Of a stretch of DNA of 6,271 nt, positions 1 through 6,072 are shown piece after piece. Location: NCBI GenBank assembly GCA_003565055.1, contig PXDM01000300.1, forward strand, positions 1-6,271, read 5' to 3'. This DNA comes from Paracoccaceae bacterium (GTDB lineage: Bacteria; Pseudomonadota; Alphaproteobacteria; Rhodobacterales; Rhodobacteraceae). A model generated the notes under the pieces. The model saw only the letters and a program-made list of their open reading frames with translations. It was not told the DNA's origin and did no database searches. The position numbers were made by a program, and so were the translations under genes. Positions within the stretch are counted from its first letter, which is position 1; the number at the start of each line of letters is the position of its first letter.

Positions 1-1881
1 CTCGGAGGGCGCCGCTCTTGAGGATGTCGCGGCGGTATCCTTGATTCGGGCGACTGCGGGTTCCATGAGCGCAGGCGCTTCCATATCGCCACGATAGCGC
101 TCGATCTCGATTTCCTGTGCAAGATCGCGTCTGCGTGGACCGCTGGCTTCTTCTTCGGCGCGCGCAGCGTCAACGGCAACGCGCATATGCTCGAACGTGT
201 CGCGCCGACGCAGCGAATCTTTCTCACCCAATTCCGACCGCGCGGTTTCGAGCAGGCGTTCTGCGGTATTGTCCGTGTCCTCAATCAGCGCCGAAAAGAT
301 CTTGCGGGCTTTCGAGGGGTTCTTTTTGAAGGCTTTTGTTTCGATCTCGGTCAACTCATTGACCAGATCGCTCTCCTCTTCATCATTGAGCCCTGTATTG
401 CCCAGAAGCCCCCGGATTTGCGAGCGCAGCCCTTGTTCGTCGATCTCAGGCAGCGCTGGCTCTGCTTCGGCTTCGGCTTCGGCTTCTGCTTCTGCTTCTG
501 CTTCCGCTTCCGCTTCTGCTTCGGGCTCGGCAAAGGCAACTGCCTCTGCTTCTGGCGCTTCCTCTGGCTCGTCAAAGGCGACTTCAGCCGGCATGTCATC
601 GAGGGCTTCGAGATCACGCGTGTCAACTTCTGGCGTTGCCTCGGTTTCGTCAGCAAATTCACGCGCGCTCTCGTCGGAGAGAGCCTCCGGGCCTGCGTCC
701 CCCGCTGCGTCATCTGCGGTGTCAGGCGTGTCGTCTTCGAGGGGCGCATCCGTGACTTCGGAAACGGTCAACTCATCGGCAGCGTCATCTTCAACCTTGT
801 CGAAATGGGCCGAAAGGCTCGATGGCGCTTCGTCCTCATCAAACAGACCGCTGTCATCCAACGCATCCTCGGCGCGCGCTGTGTCTTCTTGCGCAACTGA
901 TGTTTGCGCCATGTCCTGCGCGGCGATGTCACCTGCTGACGCCAGGGCTTGATCGACCGTTTCAGGCTCTGCAACCCATGCGCTGGCCGGGCTGGGCATG
1001 TCCTGTGCTGGCATGTCCTCTTTCACTGCCGCCTTCGCGACCGCATCGCGGATACGTGCGAGCTTTGCGCTCAGGTCCAGCTTGCCCGTGTTTTGCGGCT
1101 GTGCAGCCTCGGCTTCCGGCGCGGCAAAGGCTGCTTGCACCGGCGTCTCGAACGGGGCGTCTGAAGCCTCGATCGTGGCCGAATTTTCTACAACCGGATC
1201 GGCGATCGGCGCAGCATCTTCAGGCGAAGGGGTGTCGGCGATTTCAGGCGCGTCCTGCAAGACGTCTTCGACCAAGCTTTCCTCGGTCGGCGCGTCGGCG
1301 CTTTCTGTTTCGGGCGCAAGCGCGGGCGTGTCGTCCAGAGCGGTCTCGACCGTTTCAGCGACCGCAGCCTCGGGCATGGACGCCGGGGCGTCGTCGTGAT
1401 CAGCCGCCGCAGGCGCTTCAGCCTGAGTCTCGGTCGTAGCTTTCTCCGCGCGGATGTCTGAGGCAGGCGCTTCGGGCGCAGGTGCTTGCTCTGCCGCTTC
1501 TGTGTCGGCAGGAACATCGCGCGCGGCCGCCGTCGCAGCCGGGGCCGCCGTCGCGACGGGCGCTGCGGCTGCGACAGGCGCTGCAGCCGCGAAAGCAGCG
1601 GCGGCGGTGCCGGATGCTTCGGGCTCTGCATGCGGGCGCAGCAGGATACTGTTTTCCTGAACCCGTGCCTCGACCCGGCGCTTGATTTCACGCTCTGCGA
1701 TCTTGTGGAGCATCTCTGCATCCGGGGTGGGCGGTTCGGCACCGAAATAGCGATCTTCGGAAGCGAGATCGCGGAAATACTCTGCAATGGCTTTCATGGT
1801 GCCAAAGGGCTCGTCAAATCCTTCCAGCGTGCACGAGAAAGTGCCGTAGGAAACTGTCAGTATCTTGTTTGAACCAACCAT
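1..1881 (-). CDS. Conserved hypothetical protein with long acidic linker (3' end beyond window)
   Basis: The frame is open from an ATG at 1881 to the left edge, 627 codons with no stop, so the C-terminus is missing. Residues 1-80 form a folded-looking block: beta-like ILTVSYGTFSCTLEGF (7-22), then GTMKAIAEYFRDL (27-39), DRYFGAEPP (43-51) and a charged helix ending in REIKRRVEARV. Residues 85-450 are a low-complexity Ala/Glu/Asp/Pro linker with an Ala-Pro-Val stretch (92-120) and two less repetitive islands (268-287, basic amphipathic; 344-362, SGLFDEDEAP...). A pure Glu-Ala repeat covers 454-474. Residues 475-627 are helical and charged (QIRGLLGNTGLNDEEE, RRRDTFEHMRVAVDAARAEE, PRRRD). I see no signal peptide or membrane segment. 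Similar Rhodobacterales proteins are, as I recall, sometimes labelled CheA, but no CheA histidine or ATP-binding boxes are visible here. Function is unknown; a cytoplasmic scaffold is inference. The ribosome site is weak (GCGAG, 6-7 bases before ATG). Confidence 0.88.
   Translation of the reverse strand, partial: MVGSNKILTVSYGTFSCTLEGFDEPFGTMKAIAEYFRDLASEDRYFGAEPPTPDAEMLHKIAEREIKRRVEARVQENSILLRPHAEPEASGTAAAAFAAAAPVAAAAPVATAAPAATAAARDVPADTEAAEQAPAPEAPASDIRAEKATTETQAEAPAAADHDDAPASMPEAAVAETVETALDDTPALAPETESADAPTEESLVEDVLQDAPEIADTPSPEDAAPIADPVVENSATIEASDAPFETPVQAAFAAPEAEAAQPQNTGKLDLSAKLARIRDAVAKAAVKEDMPAQDMPSPASAWVAEPETVDQALASAGDIAAQDMAQTSVAQEDTARAEDALDDSGLFDEDEAPSSLSAHFDKVEDDAADELTVSEVTDAPLEDDTPDTADDAAGDAGPEALSDESAREFADETEATPEVDTRDLEALDDMPAEVAFDEPEEAPEAEAVAFAEPEAEAEAEAEAEAEAEAEAEAEPALPEIDEQGLRSQIRGLLGNTGLNDEEESDLVNELTEIETKAFKKNPSKARKIFSALIEDTDNTAERLLETARSELGEKDSLRRRDTFEHMRVAVDAARAEEEASGPRRRDLAQEIEIERYRGDMEAPALMEPAVARIKDTAATSSRAAPSE
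460..522 (-). repeat. In-frame hexanucleotide tandem repeat encoding (Glu-Ala)10-Glu
   Basis: Ten consecutive Glu-Ala units plus a final Glu lie in the hypothetical gene (residues 454-474). On the coding strand the Glu codon is GAA in ten of eleven positions. The Ala codon changes in blocks: GCA, then GCG twice, GCA three times, GCC three times, then GCA. Runs of identical hexamers are what slippage-driven duplication produces, and any gain or loss of whole units keeps the frame. The peptide should form a highly acidic helix or spacer in front of the C-terminal block. Confidence 0.9.
1522..1608 (-). repeat. Ala/Pro/Val-rich low-complexity coding stretch
   Basis: Residues 92-120 of the hypothetical protein are almost entirely Ala with spaced Pro, Val and Thr (AAAAPVAAAAPVATAAPAAT). 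The stretch directly follows the N-terminal block and opens the linker. Unlike the Glu-Ala tract it carries no charge, so it probably acts as a flexible or extended hinge. Its high GC content also explains several spurious open frames on the opposite strand. Confidence 0.75.
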
Positions 1882-1959
1882 AGTTTGCTCGCTTTCTTTA
1901 CCTGTATGGCACCAACATCGCGGAGAAGATGAGCGATTACATGTTCAGACTTGGGTATT

Positions 1960-2014
1960 TTAATGATCTGAATATGGCCAAGAATGTGGCGATTCGACTT
2001 AATTGGAAGAATAT
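1960..2014 (+). repeat. Two spaced direct repeats TTAAT-N5-GAATAT, possible operator
   Basis: The pattern TTAAT, five bases, GAATAT occurs at 1960-1975 and again at 1999-2014, with starts 39 bases apart. Eleven of the sixteen positions are identical by definition; the five middle bases differ (GATCT and TGGAA). The second copy contains the GGAAG ribosome site of the thiamine gene. The half TTAA resembles one half of the CtrA motif TTAA-N7-TTAA, but the second half here is AATA. A regulator binding site is an inference. Confidence 0.35.
2005..2009 (+). promoter_or_regulatory. Ribosome binding site that sets the thiamine pyrophosphokinase start
   Basis: GGAAG lies nine bases before the ATG at 2019, a normal Shine-Dalgarno placement. 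The frame is also open upstream to an ATG at 1929, which has only GGAG three bases before it. The intervening 30 codons read like AT-rich intergenic DNA and do not belong to the family's usual N-terminus, so 2019 is preferred. Confidence 0.65.
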
Positions 2015-2018
2015 CTCA

Positions 2019-2720
2019 ATGCGTCCCGTTGTCGATACACAGCGCAGTGTCACCCTCGTCGGCGGGGGCGATGTCGCGGGGGAGGACCTGGCGCGGGTCT
2101 TGCCTCTGGCGCCGGTGCTGGTCGCAGCGGATGGGGGGGCGAACCAACTGCGCGCGCTGGGCCACCTGCCGGATCACGTCATCGGCGATCTGGATTCGAT
2201 TGATCCGGGGGTGCGGGCAGAGCTTGGCGCGCGGGTCGTTCATGTCGCGGATCAGGACAGCACGGATCTGGACAAGGCGCTGCGGCTGATCCGCGCGCCA
2301 CTGGTCATCGGGCTTGGGTTTGATGGTGGGCGGCTTGATCATACGCTGGCGGCCATGTCGTCAGTGGTCCGGCATGGGCGGTCCCGCGTGGTACTGCTGG
2401 GTGCAGAGGATCTCTGTTTTCTCGCCCCGCCGCAGATCACGCTGGATCTGCAAGCGGACGCGCGGTTTTCGCTTTTCCCGATGGGGCGGGTCACGGGCCG
2501 GTCCGAGGGCTTGCATTGGCCCATCGCGGGGCTGGAGTTTGCGCCCGACAGCATCATCGGCACATCGAACCGCGTCACGGCGGGCAGGGTCGATCTGGGG
2601 ATGGACGCCCCGGCCATGCTGGTCTTGCTGGCGCGATGCTGGCTTGATGATGTGTTGGGGAGGTTGCTGGCCGCCCCGGATTGGCCTGAGACGCCGCGCA
2701 ATGCGGCCGAAGATGCGTGA
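2019..2720 (+). CDS. Thiamine pyrophosphokinase
   Basis: This cytoplasmic enzyme transfers pyrophosphate from ATP to thiamine, making the active cofactor thiamine diphosphate. The 233-residue product has the usual family length. The N-terminal catalytic half shows the beta strand and loop VTLVGGGD (11-18), AADGGANQL (36-44), HVIGDLDSID (53-62) with metal-binding acidic residues, QDSTDLDKAL (79-88) and GFDGGRLDHTLA (100-111), the family's signature. The C-terminal half is the beta-rich thiamine-binding domain, with FSLFPMGRVTG (150-160) and GTSNRV (181-186). The start at 2019 is chosen by its ribosome site and by the position of the first core strand. It stands alone: no thiamine transport or synthesis genes are in view and no thiamine riboswitch was found upstream. 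It converges with ubiB, with 30 bases between the stops. No gene symbol is given because naming varies (thiN, TPK, tnr3-like). Confidence 0.93.
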   Translation: MRPVVDTQRSVTLVGGGDVAGEDLARVLPLAPVLVAADGGANQLRALGHLPDHVIGDLDSIDPGVRAELGARVVHVADQDSTDLDKALRLIRAPLVIGLGFDGGRLDHTLAAMSSVVRHGRSRVVLLGAEDLCFLAPPQITLDLQADARFSLFPMGRVTGRSEGLHWPIAGLEFAPDSIIGTSNRVTAGRVDLGMDAPAMLVLLARCWLDDVLGRLLAAPDWPETPRNAAEDA

Positions 2721-2750
2721 CAAGCACGAATCCTTCAGCTTCCCGCCAGT

Positions 2751-4283
2751 TTAGATCAGCGCACCAAGCGCCACGCCAAGTGCGACCAGCCCACCGCCGA
2801 CGAGGGCTCCGGTCACCGGGTTCATCCGCCCGGCGCTGGCTGGCGGAGTCGCAGGCTGGGATTGCGCGATGAGCGCATTTTCGGCGAGCCGTGGCAGATG
2901 CGGGCCGAACCGGCTGAGGATGCGCAGCGACCGTGTCAGATCGCGTGCCAGTGCTTTCGGGCCGATATTCTCGCGGACATAGTTTTCCACGACCGGGCGC
3001 GCTGTGTGCCACATGTTGATATCGGGGTTGAGCGAGCGCGCGACGCCTTCGACCACGACCATCGTGCGCTGCAACAGGATCAGTTCCGTCCGGGTTTCCA
3101 TGCCGAAGCGTTCGGTCACCTCGAACAGATAGGCAAGCAGCCGCGCCATCGAGATATGGCGGGCTTCCATCCCGAAGATCGGCTCTCCGACCGCGCTGAG
3201 GGCACGGGCGAATTCGTCGATATCGCGGTCGGCGGGCACATAGCCCATCTCGAAATGCACTTCTGCCACGCGCCGGTAATCTTTCTGGATGAACCCGAAG
3301 AGGATTTCCGCATAGGCGCGTCGTGTGAACCCGTCGATGCGCCCCATGATGCCGAAGTCAAACGCGATGATCTCGCCCGAGGGCGTCACCTTCATATTGC
3401 CCTGATGCATGTCGCCATGGAACATACCGTCACGCAGCGCATGCTGCAGAAACAGCGTCAGCACCCGCGTGCCGAGTTCTGCCCGGCTGACGCCGAGCGC
3501 GTCAATCGCTGCATTGTCGCCCATCGGCACGCCCTCGGCCCAGTCGAGCACCATCACCCGGCGCGAGGACAGGTTCCAGTTGGGCAGGGGCACGCTGAAG
3601 CCCGCATCCTGTTCGATATTCGAGGCAAATTCCGAGGCCGAGGCGGCTTCCAGCCGCAAATCCAACTCGGCCAGCACCACCGATTCGAAATGCGCGATCA
3701 CGTCGCGCGGGCGCAGGCGACGGGTCTTGGGCAGGATGAATTCGATCACGCTGGCGGCGAAATAAAACGCGTCGATATCGGTCTGAAAGGCGCGCTCGAT
3801 GCCCGGGCGCAAGACCTTGATCGCCACGCGCGCGCCAGTCTCGGCCAGGGTCGCCGAATGCACCTGCGCGATGGAGGCGGCCGCGACCGGCTCCGAGACC
3901 TCGGAGAAGAGCGCGTCGATGGGGCGCTCCAACTCTTCGGCGATCACCTCCAGCGCTTTTTCGCGCGGGAAAGGGGGCAGTTGGTCCTGCAGATAGCGCA
4001 ACTGATCGGCCAGATCCTGACCGACCACATCGGGGCGCGTCGCAAGTGTCTGGCCGAATTTGATATAGGCAGGCCCCAGCGCCGTCAGGGCGCGTGTCAG
4101 TGGCGGCAGGGCCGGATCGCCGCGCAATCCCAGTGGCTTGAAGGGCCAGCCCAGCACACGCGCGGCCACCCGAAGGCGCGGCGGCGCGTTCATCGCCCCC
4201 AGCACTTCGGCCATGGCGCCTGTGCGCTCGAATGTGGCACCTGTGCGGATCAGTCGCCAGAGGTTGAAGATGCTGCGAAACAT
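2751..4283 (-). CDS. ubiB: UbiB, ABC1/COQ8-family ATPase needed for ubiquinone synthesis
   Basis: UbiB is an atypical protein-kinase-like ATPase that supports ubiquinone synthesis at the inner membrane, probably by handling or exposing lipid intermediates to the other Ubi enzymes. The 510-residue product is close to the usual length. Family marks appear in order: KFGQ (75-78, the inhibitory KxGQ element), the Ala-rich loop AAASIAQV (134-141) replacing the kinase P-loop, the lysine in VAIK (K156), the ExD element ELD (206-208), the catalytic segment HGDMHQGN (289-296) and DFG (309-311). The C-terminus is a Gly/Ala-rich hydrophobic stretch (about 489-510) suitable as a membrane anchor. It lies one base after the ubiE stop, and its GGAAG ribosome site lies within the last ubiE codons, so the two are probably translationally coupled. 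The long open frame on the opposite strand is a shadow. Confidence 0.96.
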   Translation of the reverse strand: MFRSIFNLWRLIRTGATFERTGAMAEVLGAMNAPPRLRVAARVLGWPFKPLGLRGDPALPPLTRALTALGPAYIKFGQTLATRPDVVGQDLADQLRYLQDQLPPFPREKALEVIAEELERPIDALFSEVSEPVAAASIAQVHSATLAETGARVAIKVLRPGIERAFQTDIDAFYFAASVIEFILPKTRRLRPRDVIAHFESVVLAELDLRLEAASASEFASNIEQDAGFSVPLPNWNLSSRRVMVLDWAEGVPMGDNAAIDALGVSRAELGTRVLTLFLQHALRDGMFHGDMHQGNMKVTPSGEIIAFDFGIMGRIDGFTRRAYAEILFGFIQKDYRRVAEVHFEMGYVPADRDIDEFARALSAVGEPIFGMEARHISMARLLAYLFEVTERFGMETRTELILLQRTMVVVEGVARSLNPDINMWHTARPVVENYVRENIGPKALARDLTRSLRILSRFGPHLPRLAENALIAQSQPATPPASAGRMNPVTGALVGGGLVALGVALGALI

Positions 4284-4284
4284 C

Positions 4285-5037
4285 TCAGAGCTTCCAACCT
4301 GAATGCAGCGCCGCGATGCCCATCGACAAGTTGCGATATTTGACCTGCTCGAAGCCCGCTGCGCGGATCATCGCGGCGAAACGGTCCTGATCGGGAAAGC
4401 GGCGGATCGATTCGACGAGATACTGATAGCTGTCGCGGTCGCCCGTCACCAGCTTGCCCATCGGCGGGATCACGTTGAACGAATAGAGATCATAGGCTTT
4501 CTGCATCAGATCATTGGGGATCTGGCTGAATTCCAGCACCATCAGCCGCCCGCCGGGGCGGAGCACGCGAAACGCCTCGGACAAAGCCTCCTCGATCCGG
4601 GTCACATTGCGGATGCCGAAGCTGATCGTGTAAACATCGAAACTGTTATTGGCGAAGGGCAGGGCCATCGCGTCGCCCTCGGTCCAGTCGAGCGCATCGG
4701 CCATGTTCTCGGCCTCGGCACGCTTCTGGCCTTCCTCCAGCATTGACGCGGTCAGATCGAGCACGGTGGCGCGTGCGCCCGGCCCCGCGCGGCCAAGAAA
4801 GCGGAAGGCCACATCGCCCGTGCCGCCCGCCACATCCAGCAGATGCTGACCTGCACGCGGCGCGAGCCAGTCCATCATCGCATCTTTCCAGACCCGGTGG
4901 ATGCCCAGCGACATCAGATCATTCATCACATCATATTTCGACGCCACACTGGTAAAGACCCCGCGCACCAGTCCTGCTTTCTGGTCCTCTTCCACGGTCT
5001 GAAACCCGAAATGTGTGGTTTTCTCTGTCCCGGTCAT
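4285..5037 (-). CDS. ubiE: UbiE, ubiquinone/menaquinone C-methyltransferase
   Basis: UbiE uses S-adenosylmethionine to C-methylate the benzoquinol ring in ubiquinone synthesis (and demethylmenaquinol where menaquinone is made). The 250-residue product has the standard length. Visible are the first family signature YDVMNDLMSLGIHRVWKD (35-52), SAM-binding motif I LLDVAGGTGD (66-75), the acidic end of the next strand in VLDLT (D94), GDAMALPF (121-128), the second signature RVLRPGGRLMVLEF (157-170) and the typical ending HSGWKL. The start at 5037 follows GGAGAG at eight bases. The frame stays open upstream to 5391, but that part is antisense to mutM and unlike the family. It is the first gene of the ubiE-ubiB operon and is divergent from mutM. 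No thiolated or truncated motif is seen. Confidence 0.97.
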   Translation of the reverse strand: MTGTEKTTHFGFQTVEEDQKAGLVRGVFTSVASKYDVMNDLMSLGIHRVWKDAMMDWLAPRAGQHLLDVAGGTGDVAFRFLGRAGPGARATVLDLTASMLEEGQKRAEAENMADALDWTEGDAMALPFANNSFDVYTISFGIRNVTRIEEALSEAFRVLRPGGRLMVLEFSQIPNDLMQKAYDLYSFNVIPPMGKLVTGDRDSYQYLVESIRRFPDQDRFAAMIRAAGFEQVKYRNLSMGIAALHSGWKL

Positions 5038-5146
5038 CTGTGCCGCTCTCCGCCTGCTGCCCCTTGCCGGGGCGCTTCCCCACTCCTTATAGGAAGAAAC
5101 ACGGGCGATACAATGCGACCCCATGACTGAAAAGGACAGACCCACC
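5038..5146. promoter_or_regulatory. Divergent ubiE / mutM promoter region with overlapping -10 elements
   Basis: On the minus strand, TATAAG (5086-5091) with TTGTAT (5108-5113) sixteen bases upstream is a plausible sigma-70 promoter for ubiE. On the plus strand, TATAGG (5088-5093) with TTGCCG (5064-5069) eighteen bases upstream is a weaker candidate for mutM. The two -10 candidates share the same TATA bases. If both are real, polymerase could occupy only one direction at a time. The calls rest on matches by eye to the general consensus only. Confidence 0.4.
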
Positions 5147-6010
5147 ATGCCCGAATTGCCCGAGGTCGAGACAGTCCGGCAGGGTCTTTTGCCCGCGATG
5201 GAAGGCGAGGTGATCGCGCGGCTGGAGCTGCGCCGCGCGGATCTGCGCTGGCCGTTTCCGCCGGATATGGCCGCTCGGGTCAGCGGGGCGCGGGTGATGC
5301 AACTGCGTCGGCGGTCGAAATACATCCTTGCCGATCTGGATCGGGGCGAGAGCCTGCTCATCCATCTGGGCATGTCGGGGCGCATGGTCATCTCCGGGCT
5401 CGCGGCCGCGCATGTGCCGGGGCAGTTCCATTTTGAGCATCCCGCCGTGGAAAAACATGATCATGTGATCTTCCACATGGCCAATGGCGCGCGGGTGAGT
5501 TTCAATGATCCGCGCCGCTTCGGTGCGATGGATCTCTGGTCCACGGACCAGCTTGCAACCCATCCTTTGCTCGCGTCTCTGGGGCCGGAACCCTTGGGCA
5601 ACAGCTTTCACGCGGATCTCCTCAAGGCGCGCTTTGCGGGGCGCAAGACGCCCGTGAAAGCCGCGCTGCTCGATCAGCGAATCGTCGCGGGGCTGGGCAA
5701 TATCTATGTCTGCGAAGCGCTGTTTCGTGCAGGCATCCATCCGCGCCGTGCCGCCGGGCGCATCGGCCCCGCGCGCATCGAGGCGCTGACCGAGGCGATC
5801 CGCGCGACGCTGCAAGAGGCCATCGCGGCGGGTGGCTCGTCGCTGCGCGATTACCGTCAGGCCAATGGCGAGCTTGGATATTTCCAGCACGCGTTCCGCG
5901 TCTACGGGCGCGAAGGCGCGGCCTGCGTCAGTGCGAATTGCCCGGAAACTGTGCGCCGGATCGTGCAATCGGGGCGTTCAAGCTTCTATTGTGCGGCCTG
6001 TCAGAGATGA
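5147..6010 (+). CDS. mutM: Formamidopyrimidine-DNA glycosylase (8-oxoguanine repair)
   Basis: MutM/Fpg removes 8-oxoguanine and ring-opened purines from DNA and cuts the abasic strand, the first step of base excision repair. The 287-residue product is complete. After removal of Met1, the exposed Pro2 is the nucleophile, followed by Glu3 in MPELPEVETVRQG. Other visible parts are the beta-hairpin lysine in RRSKYILADL (K58), the base-gap probe region HLGMSGR (M76), FNDPRRFG (119-126) and the helix-two-turn-helix DQRIVAGLGNIYVCEALF (176-193, with N185). The C-terminal zinc finger is C260-x4-C265-x16-C282-x2-C285, with the DNA-contacting Arg277. An in-frame ATG at 5123 would add eight residues and bury Pro2, so 5147 is the functional start; AAGGA lies ten bases before it. 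It is divergent from ubiE and followed, after 62 bases, by the crotonase. Confidence 0.98.
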   Translation: MPELPEVETVRQGLLPAMEGEVIARLELRRADLRWPFPPDMAARVSGARVMQLRRRSKYILADLDRGESLLIHLGMSGRMVISGLAAAHVPGQFHFEHPAVEKHDHVIFHMANGARVSFNDPRRFGAMDLWSTDQLATHPLLASLGPEPLGNSFHADLLKARFAGRKTPVKAALLDQRIVAGLGNIYVCEALFRAGIHPRRAAGRIGPARIEALTEAIRATLQEAIAAGGSSLRDYRQANGELGYFQHAFRVYGREGAACVSANCPETVRRIVQSGRSSFYCAACQR

Positions 6011-6041
6011 CTTGATCCCAAGGCTCAAGCTGTTAAGGCTC

Positions 6042-6068
6042 GGCACCATTCGCAACAAACAAGGTGCC
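6042..6068 (+). other. Small inverted repeat covering the crotonase ribosome site
   Basis: GGCACC (6042-6047) and GGTGCC (6063-6068) are perfect six-base complements separated by fifteen bases. The right arm overlaps the AAGG ribosome site (6061-6064) of the crotonase. A hairpin could therefore partly hide the site in mRNA. The stem is short and could be coincidental. It lacks a T-run, so it does not look like a terminator for mutM. Confidence 0.3.
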
Positions 6069-6072
6069 ATCC

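Larger units (their letters stand above)
1882..2018. promoter_or_regulatory. Divergent intergenic region between hypothetical gene and thiamine pyrophosphokinase
   Basis: These 137 bases separate two divergently transcribed genes and are visibly more AT-rich than their surroundings, as expected for a two-way promoter region. A TAAAAT hexamer read on the minus strand (1957-1962) is a possible -10 element for the leftward gene, but I see no good -35 partner. No convincing sigma-70 pair stands out for the rightward gene. The region carries the TTAAT-N5-GAATAT repeat listed separately and one GATTC (GANTC-type) site at 1991-1995. Assignment as a promoter region rests on gene arrangement and composition, not on a clear motif. 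Confidence 0.5.

Noticed and set aside
187..952. Plus-strand frames with Phe/Cys-rich or Ser/Ala-rich repeats
   Set aside because: They are the complementary reading of the Glu-Ala repeat and acidic linker. The minus-strand frame is open for the full 1881 bases and has structured ends, so it is the real gene.
1..1881. Chemotaxis kinase CheA as the identity of the left gene
   Set aside because: No phosphotransfer histidine domain, no ATP-binding N/G boxes and no CheW-like domain are visible in the 627 residues seen.
1961..1980. Resemblance of TGATCTGAATATGGCCA to the 3' part of a thiamine (TPP) riboswitch
   Set aside because: The matching CTGAGA half and a closing stem are absent nearby, and the stretch matches only loosely. 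Probably coincidence, though its place before a thiamine gene made it worth checking.
2709..2736. Imperfect hairpin (CGTG/CACG with outer GAAG/CTTC) between the convergent thiamine and ubiB genes as a terminator
   Set aside because: The stem is only four bases with a mismatched extension, and there is no convincing T-run on either side.
2862..4343. 493-codon open frame on the plus strand opposite ubiB
   Set aside because: It is His/Arg/Gln-rich with no recognisable domain and lies exactly antisense to a clear ubiB. GC-rich third positions commonly create such shadow frames.
5123..5146. Upstream ATG as the mutM start
   Set aside because: It would place eight residues before the catalytic proline, which must be N-terminal after Met removal.
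5087..5968. 293-codon open frame on the minus strand opposite mutM
   Set aside because: It has no family resemblance, is Arg/His-rich and is fully antisense to mutM. It is a composition artefact.
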